A stretch of DNA of 64,000 nucleotides from Rhynochetos jubatus (taxonomy: Eukaryota > Chordata > Aves > Eurypygiformes > Rhynochetidae): positions 6,866,001-6,930,000 of the forward strand of contig CM050672.1 of the NCBI GenBank assembly GCA_027574665.1, read 5' to 3'. Made by a program: the position numbers and the translations under genes. The notes under the pieces were generated by a model. The model saw nothing but the letters and a program-made list of their open reading frames with translations. It was not told the DNA's origin and ran no database searches. Positions 11,848 through 25,865 of this stretch are shown one piece after another; the stretch's first letter is position 1; the number at the start of each line of letters is the position of its first letter.

Positions 11848-14800
11848 TAAATCGTCCCTGGCTGGGGACTGCCACTCCGCAAGGCTGCTCCCACCAGGGA
11901 CCCCATCCCCTGGGTGCTGGGGCCATCGTGACTGAAGCCCCTGGTTGGTGCCAGGGGCAGATGCTGGAGTCCCCGCAGGCAGGACGAAGTCCCAGTCGGG
12001 AGAGGGCCAGCCTGGGGTCAAACGCTGTAAATACCGAGGGAGGCAACAGATACCGAGTCATGTGAAAATCTAGCATGATCCTTCCTGCTTCTCCAAGGAC
12101 ATAATGCCTGGGTGCCAGACCGGAGCAGACGTGCGGCCGTGTGGCTCTGCTGCCAGGGCAGGATCCATCGCCGCAGGTGGGTCGATTCGCCCCCACGGAT
12201 TTCCCTCTGTGCTTTTTAATTACCTGCTGCCATCAGCGAGCTCTCCCCCAGACCATCCCATAAGCCGTATTAACAGGGTTATCACTACCAGTACTGCGCT
12301 TGCTGCGCGGGTCTGGGCTCCCCACCCCTGCACGTGTCCGGAGGGGGCTCCCGTCCCCGGTGACCCCGTGCATCCCTGCCTCTCACCTGGCAGGGCTCGC
12401 CCAGCCCACCCCCGGGGCTCCCCGACTCCTGCAGCTCATGCAGAAGCGCAGGGTTGGACCCCCCAGCCCAGGGGGCTCAGGGAAGGGGCAGGGACCCTCC
12501 GGCAGCCTGAGCACTGCGCTGAACCCATGCGGCTTTTCCTTAACCTTGTCTTGAATGGGCTGACTTTGGGAATAAACCCCTGAGCCAAAAAGCTTTGAAG
12601 GAATGATTTATCCTGCCAGGAAAAACCTTCCGCTCGGGAAGAGGCTGCGAAGCTCCTCTCTGTTCCAGGTGTCTGACGCTGGAGCTGTTTACCTACTGTG
12701 CCAAGGCAGTCATCTCGGGGGTGAGACATGAAATCACTTATGTGACTGTGAATATTGTACGGCTGCTTAGAAATTAAAATGAATTTTGCGTCGTGTAGCG
12801 TTTATATGCACTCCTAATTTATATTTGAACAGGAGGGGAACTATCTTCTGTCTCGAAATCCAAGCTTAATTTTTATCTTTATTATCTTTAGAGCTTAGTG
12901 AATAATTAATTCTTTTTTTCTTGCAAGTTTTTGTTGAGTTTGAAGCAAAATTAATTCAACCAAGGCCCTGGCTTTGTTGTCATTGACTTTGCAGGGGGCT
13001 GTGGAGGTCCCGGAGCAGCTGAGAGTCCCGCTGGGCTGCAGAGTGATGCGGCTTTGGGGATAGAGAGCCACATCCTCCAAGCAGAGGAGCCAGGGGAGCG
13101 GCTCAGCACGGGGCCGGGGGCTACCCGGGGTGGGGGTCCCACTGGCTCCATGCCCACGGAGGATCCGTCTCCTCCTGTGCCAGGTTATTTCAACGTGAAG
13201 GATTTTCGTACCCACCCCAAGCCCCTGGGCAGTGGTTTCCAGTCTAATTACGTACCAGGGATTAAGGAGATGCTAATTCAGTCCTATTTTTCATGCTGAT
13301 ACATGCACAAAAAATTTTCTACCACTGCTCAGGCAGAAAGACTTTGAGGCCATTAATTGAAAATTAATCAGGAAAATATGTGTGTGATATCCAGGCAGGC
13401 GTGCAGGCCAAATGGAGGTGGACTCGATTAGAAAGAGAAATTGTGCTCGTCAGTTTTAATAGCATTAAGCGCATTCACCGCCGGAGTGTAATCCCCAGCG
13501 CGGCGGCTTCCCACCACCCAGCCCCGCCAGCACAGGAGAAGGCGCCGTGTCCGGCTCCCGCACCGCAGCCCGGCCCCGCGGCATCACCCCCGCTGCTCCC
13601 AGAGCCCCCCTGGCTCCGTGGGATGGGGCCGGGGCCGGGATGGGGCCATGACGGCCTCCCGAGTGGGTGCTGGGCTGGAAACACCAGCAACTTCTCCGTT
13701 AGCTGCCGGGTGGGAGAGCGGAGCTGGATGTCTGGAAGGGTTCTGGGGGAGCGGGTGGGGCACGTGGTTTATTGGACTCTGCCCCTCTCCAGGGACTGAC
13801 ACCTGTGTCTGAGGGGATCTTTATTCTTTTGTGTCATTGCAAAAACTTTATTTCTCTTTAATTAGAGATGAAAAACGTGTCTAAATTAACCTGTAGCAAA
13901 TGAGGATGAGGAAAGCACCAATTCAATTAGTAAACAGCAGAGTGACAAACCCAAGAATGTGACTTCGCAGATGAGGGAGGGAGAGGAAAACCTTTTTCCC
14001 CTGGGAAGAAGAGTTGTTCCCTGTGACAGGGGGAGTCGGTGCGGGAAGCCGCAGGTCCCGCTGCACATGCTCATGTAGGATCCACGGAGATAAAGGGAAT
14101 ATGTGGTGGGGAGAGACAGGCTGATCAGATAACGGGCTCGTTTGCGGGGATGAGTGGCGCGATAGGCACTGCCTGGTGCAGCTCATCCCTCACAGCGCAG
14201 CCACCAGCTCCCTGCTGGAAACCAACGGGGGAAGGGTCAAGAGCTGCGGAGAGGAGCAGCCGAGGGCTCCGCAGCTCCGCCTGCAAAGGGAAGGGGTTCC
14301 AAACCAACCATCCACCTCAGCTGGAAATACAGATGAGGAAACGGCACTGGGGGTGCTGGTGGCACGCTGCCCAGCTCCTCCGTGTCTCCCGGCATCTCTG
14401 ACCCAGCAGCACCTTCCCCAGTATTTCACCACCCCCCAGCCATGCCAACCGCCGGGTCGGGGTGCTGCAGGGTGGGATGGGCCAGGGCCGGGGGGAACAT
14501 GCTCATCAAATGGGCCAGACTGGGGCAATAAATGCTCCCGGCAGCCCCGGTTCTGGGGAGCAGGTGCCCCGTACGTCTGCCTCAGAGGCGATGGAGACGT
14601 GGCAGCGTGGGGTTTTGCCCTGGCACCTCCCGGCACAAACAGCTCCCGGGAACCCCAGGAGCCGGCCCGCTCGCGGCACAGCCGACTTTCCCAATTACAG
14701 CCTGCTTTTGTGAAAGATTTGCTGGCAGCTTGAAGTGTGAATTCGCAGAAATTAATTCCCAATTTTCTGAATATGCATTTTATTGTTTTGGTGGGAGGAA

Positions 14801-17800
14801 GAACCCGTTATCTTGGCAGCATCCCGTTCTACAAAACAATGAATAGACTCAAAATAAATAGGCGGTTTCAATAAGCTATCTGCTGTCCGTGTAGCCAGGG
14901 ATTCAGCGCTGCTTTCTGTGAATGAACCGAACAGCCTCACTTTCCGCATTTGGCCACGTTAGTGTCCCGTGCTAGCCCAGTATCCATTTTCTTCTGCTAA
15001 CTTGGTTGTTTCCAGCTGTTTTCCAGTGTTTCTTGCCCTCTCCAAGCTACATACGTTTACCTGTTATCAGCATCCCGGGCCTGACTCTGCCCTGGCCTGT
15101 GCTCTCTGGCAGGGGTGTTCCCAGCCATGGCCGTGGCCCCAGGACCGATGGGCACCAGCAAGGCCCGGTGTCCCTGACCCCCAGCCAGCCCCACGGACAC
15201 CATCCCGCCTGGCTGCAGGGGTTTTGAGGCGCATTCACAGCTAATGATGGGGAGAACTCGGAGAGCTTCGGCTTCCACAGGCATTATTGCGGAAGGGTTT
15301 TCATTTGCACTGGCAGGAGCTGGGACCTGTTGCTGTTTGTGCTTCGTGAGATGACGGCAGCCCTGCTGTGATTGGCATCTTAATCAATCAGGGTATTCCG
15401 CTGACTGCTCTCCCTCCGCCTGCAGTGACATATTTCACTCCAGCCTGGACGTATTTATGAAGCAAAGCCTGTGTTTTGATAAGATTATTGTTTCTACCCG
15501 GCTGATGTATTTGCTCCTGTGAAGCATGGGCCAAAATCCTGCCGCCAGCACTGCCGCCTCTCCTGGGTTTACTGCAAGTGTTGCAGTTTTTTGTGGTTTA
15601 TGTCACGTCTCGGAGCTTGGGCAGAAGGAGAATCCCGGATTCTCCTGCATTTAGGATGAGCTGGTTCGCAGATGCAAACGCCGGGGAGGAGGCTCCGTTA
15701 TTGGGGCACAACAGCTCAAACAGAGGGAAGTTTTCAACAGTGTTACACTGTGTGCTTGACCTCCCTGACCTTAAATAATTTCACCTTAAAACAGACTTAG
15801 AAGAGCTCTTTAAAGGGGGGAGTAAAGCCGGCTGTATTTCAGCATTGATTTTCTGCCAGCACGCCGCGCTTCCTATAGCGCGAACTCCACCGACGCGTCG
15901 GTGTCCTCCCCTGGACGGGGCTGCCCTCGCGCAGCTCTGGGGGCCAGACCAGGCTCTACACCCTCCCCCCCCCCCAACCTTCCCTGCCCCACTGAGAGCC
16001 AGCGGAGAGGGCACCTCACCAGCCAGGACTGCAGCCGGACCCAGGAGATGTGGGGTGATTGGGGTGAGCTCAAATCTGACCCTTGGGGCATCTCCCCGCC
16101 CGAGGCTTTCGTAGCTCACGCGCTGCAGAGCTTAAGCACTGACACCAGGAGAATTATGTTTAAACAGAGAGATTCTCAAAGTTTTTCTAAGAGCTTTGGA
16201 GTCTTTTTAAACAACTTTATCTCTTAATTCAAAAGTCTGTTTGAATAACCCAAAATGAGATCAGCATGGAAGGACTGGAAGATCATCCAAGCGACAGCAA
16301 TTCCTTCCCGTTCAACTCAATTATCCCGGCGCAGTCTTGGGGAAACAGCCGCGATTGCTTTTCTGCCGGCTCTTGGCTGGCAGTTAATAACATCCCAGCC
16401 CGCCTTTGATGCACCGGAGGATTTTGCAGTTCCTCCTGAAGAATTTCCCTGGAAAGGGCTGGGGAGGGGTGCAGGGGAGGGGTGCAGGGGATGGGGCCGG
16501 TCGGGAGGTGAGATGCCTCGTGCGGTTTCATGTCACCCTGGGCCTTGCTCCCTCCTTTCGGGATGCTGCGGGGGGACCAGCCCGCGCTGTGCCAGGGCCG
16601 TGGGGGTGGGCTCTGCGCCTGGGTTAAATGGGGATGAACTGCGTCGGGCTGATCGAATTTGCTCCGTCACTAATAGAGCTTGTAGGCTGCAACGAGCAGC
16701 AGCATGTAGCAATCGTGCTCCCTGGCTGCAGCTCCGAGCCCTGCGGCTGCGAGCCCACGGAGGGGGCTTGTACAGACCCTCAGCAGCTGGAGGAGAGCTG
16801 CAAGGGGATGGGTTTGCTGCCCGAGCTGCTCCGCTCTCAATTTTGGCTTTGCAGAGAGTGGCTCAGTCCAGGGGCAGCACTGGCCGCCGGGATCGGAGCG
16901 GGACCTCGTGGGGCACGGGCAGCTGAAGGAGAGCCCATGGTCAGCATCCCCAGGCAGGACGGTGGGAGGGCAGGAGACAGACCTGCTTGCCCACGACTGC
17001 AGGGGCTGTGCATCGCAGCAGACGCAGTCAGAGGGGTCCTGCACACCTGGAGTGGGTCTGGGCCCCGGGCAGTGCGAGGTGTGTGCCCCGCGTGTGGGCA
17101 GGGGGGTGCTGATCCCTTTGCCTGGAGGTGATGCTTGAGGCTGGGCTGCCACTGTCGGGCTGTCCCAGCCCTCTGTCACACGCTGCCATGGTACCTGACG
17201 CCCTGACACCTCTGCAGACCCTGGTGTTGCCTCCTTTATTCCCAATATCCAGCTGCACCATCCCCTTCACCGGCGCATGCCTGCCGTGCTGTCTCAGCAA
17301 CCAGACCCACAGACGTGTCTCCTCCCAAGAACAGACCAGGAATGGGGTCACTTCGACTGAGAATTGTGTGTCAAAGCCATGGGCAGGACGGAGGTGAGGC
17401 TTTGCTGCCAAGCAGCACGGCCCCGTGGGGTCCCCAGGAAAGGGGACACGGGACCACCAGCCATCCGGGGCTACCAGCCGGCCGGAGCAGCTTTGCCAAG
17501 AGATCCTGCGGTACTGGGCTGCGGCTTCTGCTGCTGCTGGAGGTCAGCAGGCAGTAACCTGGGGCTTCAACAAAGCCAGCTAAACAAACAAACAGACAGA
17601 TAAGTAGGTAAATGTAAATAAATAAATCAGCCAGTGGAAACAAACAACTAACCAAAATAAACAAACCGTTAAATGAAGGCATAAGCTGTAAATTTCAGTT
17701 TAAAGCCTGCTCCTAGCCCTGCTGGCTGATGGGGAGGGGGGTATCTCCAGCCGAGTGTCCCTCACAGGATCCCAGTCCCGAGGCAAGGAAGGGACAATGA

Positions 17801-20800
17801 AAGGGAGGTGTCACAGCATTTGTCACTTCAGCTGCTAACCTGAAAAACCTGATGTTTGGTGTGGTTGGAAATCTATTTTTCAAGGAACATTAATTTCAGA
17901 TCAACCTGTGCTCGCTCCTCTGCCTTCAGGAGTGCCACGAGCAGGAGCCAGCTCAGGGACAGTGGAAATGTCCGTGCTCCCCGTGCTCTGCTGCCAGCTT
18001 GCCCCGGGACTCCCCGAGTGGCGGGGATGGGCGCCAAGCACTAACTTCTCCCTGTAGTTAACAAATGTCGTGTGCTTTCCATCTTCCCCCGGTCCTTTCT
18101 GATCCCACCCCTTGCACCTCCTCAAACATTCCCAGCTCCTCTGACAAAGGCATTTTACAAGATGGATAAGTCCTGTCTCCTGCTGTAGAGGAGGCAGTGA
18201 AAACAATCCAGGGTGGCACACGGTGCTGGGGGCCGGACCCCACGCCAGCGGCACGGGGAACCCCTCACCGCAACAGTGTGGCTCCCCGGCTGCTGCCAGC
18301 GCACCACGGTGTGGGGAACCTGTGGAGAAACCCAACCCTGTAGCCCTTCCTTGAGCACCTTGTCGTGAGAGGATTAGCCGGGGCTCCTCCACACGCCGGG
18401 CACGCTGGCTAAGCCTGAAAAATCCCGTGCAGGACAGCATCCTGCCACAGACCCCCGCTCGGCCGCCAGCTTCGCGCACCCAGCACAGCTCTTGTTTTTA
18501 ACCACGTGCACATTGGCTTCGGACACAGCAGTCAGAGGCTCAGCGCCTCCATGGTGGGAGCTGGTGGCTGCTTATCCAGGGGTTGGAGCTTCCCAGCTGG
18601 GCTGTTTGAGCAGAGGAGCGTCTGCCCGCTCGCCAGACACGCAGGGAATTGATTTTGGATGGTGTTTCTGTGCAGCAGCAATATAACAATCAGATATTTC
18701 ACTTGTGGGTCCGAGGGCAGAGCTCTATACACTCTGGCTTTAAGTTATAGCCAGTGTTGTGTCCAATGTACCAATTCCAGGAGCTTTAATGGAGTTGGCC
18801 CCCGCACCCCTCTCCAAGTGGCAGCTGATATTTTCTGCCCACACCAATTTTATCTATGAGGGAGAAATACCAAGTGCTCCCTGTGGCTGTTGTTCTGTTT
18901 GGGGGGGGGGGGTTGTCCCCACCGCGCTGCCGGCAACGCGTGGTCTCTGGTTCAGCCAGAACAGCGTTCCCGGTGCGGTTTCACACGTGAGGCACCCCTC
19001 GCTGCCGTGATGGAATAGGCTTTGCCCCATCAGCTGCAGCCCAGGGTAGTCCCTGTGCTCCCACAACTGTGCCTCGGAGGAGCAAAACCAAGCTCCACGT
19101 GGTTCCCTTGCCCGTCACCCACCAGTGTGCAAACTGGTGCCCAGTGCAACCTGCCCTGATGTGTCAGGGTGATGAGGACTTCACAGGGAGCACCTGGCAG
19201 TGCCGGGCGGGATGGTCCCTTCTATCAGGTGCTCACACATCAACTGCTTCCACATGTGCCTGGTGCTGCAGCTGTTGCCCGTGAGAGCTGTCGCCCAATG
19301 GGGAAGAAAGCCTTTAAATTGCTCCACTACAGCACCTAAAGCTTCTCTGAGCTGCTTGTTGCTGCCTCCTCCTCCTCCTGCCCCAGCTTGGGGATGCTGC
19401 AGCACTGGGTGAGTGTGGTCTGCTGGGGGAGGAGAGGCTGCTGCAGCATGGAGGGGGAAATGCTTCCTGCAGGTGGGAACACCTCTCCTGAGAGGCTCCT
19501 ATGGCTGCCCTGAGGGCCACATAGCCTTCCTGAGGCTCCTATAGCTGCCCTGAAGCTCTGGGCTGGGAGGGCAGGGAGTGTGGGCTGTGCCCACGGGGCT
19601 GCAGGAGGCCCTCGCTTTGCCCGGAGCTTCCCGCACACCCCCAGTCGGGCAGCTGGGATCTAACCTCAGTGTGTTGTGGAGGTGGGAGTGGGTTTGGAAG
19701 GAATCATCCTGGCAGGTGATGCTCACCCATGGGAGGAGGCACAGGCAGGTGAGGTGGGAACACAGGCCTGGAGACTGAGATGGAGAAACTGCTGCAGGGA
19801 TTAGGAATGTTGCGTGGGGGTGACCTGTGCTGGTGTGTCCTAGGATGCTCCATCCATTGGACCCAGACCGGCTGGGCACTGGGCAGCAGCTCCCACACTG
19901 TGTGGGGCTGTGAGGGGTCAGGGCACGTTCCCAGCCAGGGCCTCCAAGGCTCTTTGGTGGCGCAGGGACCCCGGGAATGCTCGCTCTGTCTCCTGCTCTG
20001 AGCTCGGCCTTTAGTCCTCAATTGAGTCAGATGCTTCAAAACTAGCTTTGATCCCTTGGAAAAGGGAACTCTCCTGGCTGCCTCCATCGCCACGGTGCCT
20101 GTAAGCAGTTGGCAATCTGCCCACCTCCTAATTTTTGTAACTAATTACCTCTCGTTATCTCACATCAGGCCAGTAGCCAGCATGTCGCTAAATGATTAAT
20201 ACATGCACGTGGCAACACAAAGCTGCATCCTTCGTTCACCACCGGAATTATCCTGTTTGCCCTCGTGTCATTTAGCAGAATAAAATGGTGAGGAAAAGCA
20301 GGAAATGGGTATCTGCTGTGGGGTGAGGAACTGGGAAGGCAGGGGAGCAATAGGGCTGGGGCAGGAGAATTGTCGTTGAGGAACATAATAAAGATTTAAT
20401 ACACAGGAGCCTCTAATTGGCTTGTAAATCCCTCTGACCCTCTTTCTGCATGACCAGCACAAGCACAGTCTGTGGCCTGCTGGCACTCTGCAGGAGGGTT
20501 TTTTAAGCCTAAAGGTCTTGACCCAAGACAATTTCCAGAAGATGAAGGGATTTTTCTTTATTTCCTTTCCACACATGGGGTTCTCTTTTCCCCGTAGCTC
20601 CTCCAGGGCAGCTGGGAAGGACCTGGCTGCAGAGGCTCAGACTGGGGGTGGTGATGGAGTGGCTGTGCCAGCCCCATGCCCAGCCCTGGGAGCAGCCAGC
20701 CCTCTGCACGAGTGCCCTGCAGCGCTGGGGCCAAGGGGAGAAGGCTTCCTCCTGGGGTAGGTCCCTGCCACTCTCAAAAAGCATCTCGGGGGGGGGTCTG

Positions 20801-23800
20801 GTGTGACTGGTCACCTTCATAGCTCTGCAAAGTGCTGCCATCCCTTGGGTCCCACTAAGTGACAGCAGCCGCTCGGTAAGCACACGTGTGCCCTGATGCC
20901 ACTGCTGCCCTGACAATGCCGTGTGATGTGTATGACGGGACTGGATTAGTGCTGTGCTGGCGCAGCGGCTCTGCTCCCCGGCGCGGGTGCGTGGCTGAGC
21001 TGCCACCGCGTCCCGTTGCTCAGCGCTGGGCTCCGTGCACGTGGCTTGTCGTGGGGCGTGTGCACTGAGCCAATAAATTAAACCGTGGTGGCTTCATCGG
21101 TGTTACGTTCGATGATGCTCAGAAGAGCCTGAGCAGAGGCACCGAGTTCGCTCTCAAGGACCAGTTTGTTACCCCTGAACTCGTCCCGTTCCATCTGCTG
21201 CAGCCCCGGCCTGGAGGATCGCCCTGGGAAGGCTGCAGGAGCGCCGGAGCTGGGTCGGAGCTGGGCTGCTTGGTGGGAGCAAACACTGCGAGTGGTCCGG
21301 GGGTGTTCGTGGCTCAGACCTGCCGAGAGCTCGCTCCTCTTGCTCCTCCTGCTAGCAAGGGCAGGCAAGCACTTAGAATAATGAGGTATTCAGCGCCGAC
21401 ACCTTTTAATTCCCCAAATGATTAACTTTCAGCGGATTAGAGCTGGGATGGCTATTTAATTAACAGACATGTCAAGCTTGCTTATGAGTCATTAAAAAAA
21501 ACCCACCCTACTGATTGACTTGTTAATATGGAAGAAATCAATTAGATTTTTTTTTTTTCCCTCCTCTGAAGTTTTTGGCTCCAGCTGAAAGGATGGAGGA
21601 AGAAAGGATGCTGGGGCTGAGCTGAGCTTCACTCTTTACACAGGAGGTTGCAGGAATGGCTTAGTGCAGGGATCTGCAGTGTTTCCTGGGAGGCAGGCAC
21701 CGGATCCTGTTCCAGGCCACAGCACAGGACAGGGGCAGCCCCTCCACGCTGGGCTGGTCATGGGGTGGATGCTGCCCCATCCCACCTTGATCCCTCCAAA
21801 CTCTTCCCCAGGGCCAGATTCCAGGTGTCCTGCTGCTGCTGCCACTGCCCCTTCCCAAAACCACCTCCTGGCTCTGGCTGTGGCTTTCCAGGGCAGCCTG
21901 GAAGGTGGGGACGGGAATGGCTAGAGCTGGGGGGGGTGGCAAGAACAGGGGCTGCCCTGGGGCTGGAGCAGCTCCTCAGCTCAGAATCTGGGGGAGACCA
22001 GGTGAATCTGGCAGTGGTAGCGGGGGGCTAATGGCAGCCTCGTTAGGAATGGATCCTGTAATTTGAATTAATGATTACACCAGGAAAAAATGCGCAGTGT
22101 GTCTTGGGCAGCAAAGGCCAGACCTGAGCAGAAGTTTTCTGCTCGGGAAACAGCTGACAAAGTTCAGGGACAAGGAGGAATCATCAGGAATTTGGGAGCT
22201 GGGGCAGCAGCAGCAGTGCTGGTGCTTGGGGAGGCTCAAGGATTTTCCATGCAGCTCATCCGTGTCAGGGTGTGGGAGGGCTGGGTCTTGGGCCCTTCTG
22301 CTCCCTGGAGAGAACCCCCAAGGGGTTAAATGCCTTTCTTGCGCACAGTTCTAAATTGCTGTCTTTGGAGTCTGACTTGATGCACAGAAACTCTGATTGC
22401 TCAAATTGTAGATTGCCTCTTGACATTAATTACTATGTAAATCTGGCAGATTAACATTGTCAGATGATGAGTGGCAAGTTTCACTTGCAGCCAGTCTCCC
22501 AGGAGCTGGGCTGTTGCAGAAGTTGCCATAGCGATTTTTTTTTTCCTCTTGGAAAAAATGATAATAAAATAAAGCCAAAACAAAGCAGCCCGTCCCCGTG
22601 CTCCCACCCACGGTGCTCTCCCTGCTGTCCCCCGGTTCCACGCTAGAGCAGAAGATGAAGTCCCACTTTGCCCCATCAGTGGGCTTTGGTGTCTGAATGA
22701 CGGGGATGGGAAGACCATCGTTGCTCCTGCACAGGGTGCAGGCTGGCTCCGATGGCTCTGCACGCCCCTCGTGCCGGCTGGGTACGGTGCGGAGCTGCGA
22801 TACGGCTGCTGTTGGGGGCGCAGAGCTGCGGCTGCCCCTCTGTGTCTGCTTGACGGGGAGATTTGATTTTGTTATCTCGGTCTCTGAAACCGAAGTGTGA
22901 AAAGGAAAGAAAAAAACCCCTCGCTTTTCATCCAAGATTAAAGATGCATGAGCAGCACTGAGCAGCGCTGCTCGCCGCGGAGTCAAGAGGCTTTGAAGGT
23001 GAGCTGCACGCTCGCTAAATAAATTGATAAACTGCCTCAGCTCTCCGGTCAGGAGCTTCACAGCTCCCCAGACCTGCTGCCTGCCAGCCCCCTTCGTCCG
23101 GAGCGCTGACCCTCTCCCCCAAGGTACGGATGAGGATGTCTATGGTGGTCCGCAGGGTGAGGGACTCGATGTTTCATCGTGCCCCCGGCCCCTTCTCCTG
23201 GGCTTGGATGAGGACCCAGCTCCTGCTGCTGCAAACCAGCTCCCACCAGGCTGTCGAGATATCTTAATCTTATTAACATAAACCAATCCATTAACTCTAA
23301 TTACTGCACTTGTTGAGGAGGGGTATTGTAATTAAAGCTGCTTGTTATCCAGGCTGGGGCTCCCCTGCATCCCTTGGCTCCACAGTGCTGGGGGCAGGGG
23401 GGGGGCTCTGACCCACTGAGCAGCAATGGGGCATCCCTACCTCAGCCCAGGACCCTCCCAGACCTCCCCTTTCCCAGCACTGGGCAGTTAGGCCAGGGAT
23501 CAGCCCCCACTCACCCGGGGACGGAGCCCAGCACACCCCATGGGGCTGGGCAGGCTCGGTGGCACCTGTCACCCTTGTGTCCCACGGGGGATGTTGCACA
23601 ACTGAGGTTGCTTATTGCCTTTGAAGGGTGAGAACATGTTTCTCATCCATGTCATGCTTCTAAAAATACCAGACGTGTTGCCCCGGCTTTTCCTCTTGTG
23701 CGCTAATGACAGCTGAGGAGCGACATCTGTATCCTAATAGAGGAGAAACAAATTCCTCCTTACCCCCAGAGAAGGCTGATTATTTCACTGGCAAGCCACA

Positions 23801-24189
23801 TTTAAAAATGCCTTGTGACACAAAGTAGCATTAATGTCAGGACACGGCAGCGCGGCGCCTCCGGGGACCCCCGCTCCTGTCACCCTGATTACATTAGCGT
23901 GGTCTCCCCCCCGCCCGTCTCCCCCCGGAATCCAGCTGCCCCATCAATATTCATGCCAGAGCTGCTCCTGGGTGGGGTGTGCTGCCAGGCAAGGCTGTTA
24001 CTGCCTGATCGAGGCGATAAAAGGCAGGTTGGAGGGGAAGGAGCCTCTGCTGCGGGGTGCAGGAGCAGATCCTGGAGCTGTTGTGCTCAGGGCGGTGCGG
24101 GAGCAGCCCCTGCTCCAGCCTCGGGGCAGGGATGCTGCCGGACCTGCACCCCAGGGCTGCCCGGGGTGATGCTCTGCAGGGACTTCTGT
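11848..24189. other. intergenic, no gene recognised
   Basis: GC-rich DNA broken by AT-rich islands, the clearest at 12725-12970, 13230-13480, 13800-13960, 14690-14960, 16120-16350, 18640-18870, 20100-20560, 21360-21560, 22330-22480 and 23640-23830. Homopolymer runs occur at 15965-15975 (C11) and 18901-18912 (G12). An AAAC/AAAT-rich simple stretch lies at about 17575-17670, and a GGGGTGCAGGGGAGG duplication at about 16463-16492. No open frame shows a convincing exon or domain. Confidence 0.5.
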
Positions 24190-24376
24190 TCTGTCACAGA
24201 GAGATTTGGGCTGGAAGGGCCCTTAAAGCCCACCCAGTGCCACCCCCTGCCATGGGCAGGGACACCCTCCACTAGCCCAGGTTGCTCCCAGCCTCATCCA
24301 GCCTGGCCTTGGACACTCCCAGGGATGGGGCAGCCACAGCTTCTCTGGGCAACTTCTCTGTCCACGAGGTCCTCAG
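24190..24376 (-). mobile_element. CR1 LINE fragment, reverse orientation
   Basis: The + strand reads as the reverse complement of a CR1 3' end. It begins at the CTGTCACAGAGA end, passes the GGGCTGGAAGGGC and CCATGGGCAGGGACACC blocks, and stops soon after TTCTCTGGGCAAC. It belongs to the same subfamily as the copies at 25240, 32738 and 47420, judged by shared 3' blocks. Confidence 0.92.
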
Positions 24377-25239
24377 CAATTTGTAGGGTGGACTGAAAAC
24401 GTGCCAAACCCTGTAGTTTTGACTCTGCGTTTCCCACTTCCCCTGGGCCCAGCCTGGGAGAATTCACTGGGGCTCCTGGCTGGAAACCCCTGCCTGGTGC
24501 CTCCCCTGCGGATGGGCGCTGCGATCAGGTCTCCTGCTTCGTGTGAGCAGATAATTATGCTCTGCTGGGATCTGCAGAATTCACAGCTACAGGTTCCTCC
24601 CAGGGAAGAGGGGGCTGTCGTTCATGAGGAACCATCACTAAGGAAAGGCCGGAAAGCGTTTTCATTGCCCCAGTGAATCTGTTGTCCCAGGTTTCCAAAG
24701 ACATCCCCGCTGAACACCAGCCCCTTGGGCAGCCCGGCCTGCGCCCCCCCACCCCAGCACCACGGTGGGAGGCAGGTCGTAGCGGTGGTGGGTGCGGGAC
24801 GCGCCCTGCTCGGCACTGTCCTTGCTGTCACAGGCAGCACGGGCTGGGCTTCGCGTTTCCAAAGGGGTTCCTAAATCCGCCGTTCCAGATCCCCCTCCCC
24901 GCACAAGCGCAGCCCCAAGGTCCCTCTCTGAGGCCCAGCAGTTTGCCCCCCGGTGCAAGGCTGTAGCTTCTCCTGGACTCATAGCAGCCTCTCCGTAGAG
25001 CTCCATGGAAGGGAAGCGGGGGCTAAATACGCCCCGGGGAGAAGGCGGATGTGCTGCCGGCATTGCCAGCTCCCGGGGGTCTGCTCGCAGGAGGACAAAG
25101 TAAGGTTCCCAGTCAGGGGTTTCCCTGCCTCCCTCCGTGCCAGCCCCACCCCGGGTCAGTGCCCTGTGCTGGTGATGTGTTTTGGCTGGTGACACGTGCA
25201 CGATGCGGCTCATCATTGATTTCCAGACACGTGCAGCTC
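24377..25239. other. spacer between two CR1 copies
   Basis: GC-rich sequence without a recognisable gene. A long open frame on the minus strand (24662-25600) runs from here into the neighbouring CR1 and has no domain I recognise. Confidence 0.5.
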
Positions 25240-25865
25240 CCGGGGGGAACCTGGGGAGCCAACAGGATCCTGGGCTGGATCCAGGGCAGCATGGGCAGGC
25301 GGGTAAGGGACGGGATTCTGCCCCTCGGCTCCACTCTGGGGAGACCCCCCTGCAGTTCTGCCTCCAGCTCTGGGCCCCCAACAGCAGGAGGACACGGAGC
25401 TGTTGGAGCGAGGCCAGAGGAGGCCATGGGGATGCTGCGAGGGCTGGAGCCCCTCTGCTATGGGGACCGGCTGGGGGAGTGGGGGGGTCCAGCCTGGAGA
25501 AGGGAAGGCTCCGGGGAGACCTTAGAGCCCCTTCCAGTGCCTGGGGGGCTACAAGGAAGCTGGGGGGGACTTTTTCCAAGGGCAGGGAGTGACAAGACAA
25601 GGGGTAACGGGTTTAAATGGAAAGAGGGAGATTGAGGTGGGCCATCAGGAAGGAATTCTTCCCGCAGAGGGTGGGGGGCACTGGGACAGGGTGCCCAGAG
25701 AAGCTGTGGGTGCCCCATCCCTGGGAGTGTCCAAGGCCAGGCTGGATGAGGCTGGGAGCCACCTGGGTATGGAAGGTGTCCCTGCCCATGGCAGGGGGTG
25801 GCACTGGGTGGGCTTTAAATTCCCTTCCAGCCCAAACCGTGCTGTGATTCTGTAATTCTATGATA
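25240..25865 (+). mobile_element. CR1 LINE, about 0.6 kb, 3' portion
   Basis: Recognisable CR1 3' landmarks occur in order: AGGATCCTGGGCTGGATCC, GGGATTCTGCCCCTC, GGACACGGAGCTGTTGGAG, the GGAGACCTTAGAGCCCCTTCC block, GGAATTCTTCCCGCAGAGG, CCCAGAGAAGCTGTGGGTG, and a terminal TGTAATTCTATGATA. This is the last quarter of the reverse-transcriptase region plus the 3'UTR, 5'-truncated. It is non-functional. Confidence 0.95.

Noticed and set aside
24662-25600. 312-codon open frame on the minus strand
   Set aside because: Much of it is the antisense of a CR1 element, with no recognised protein family or splice structure.
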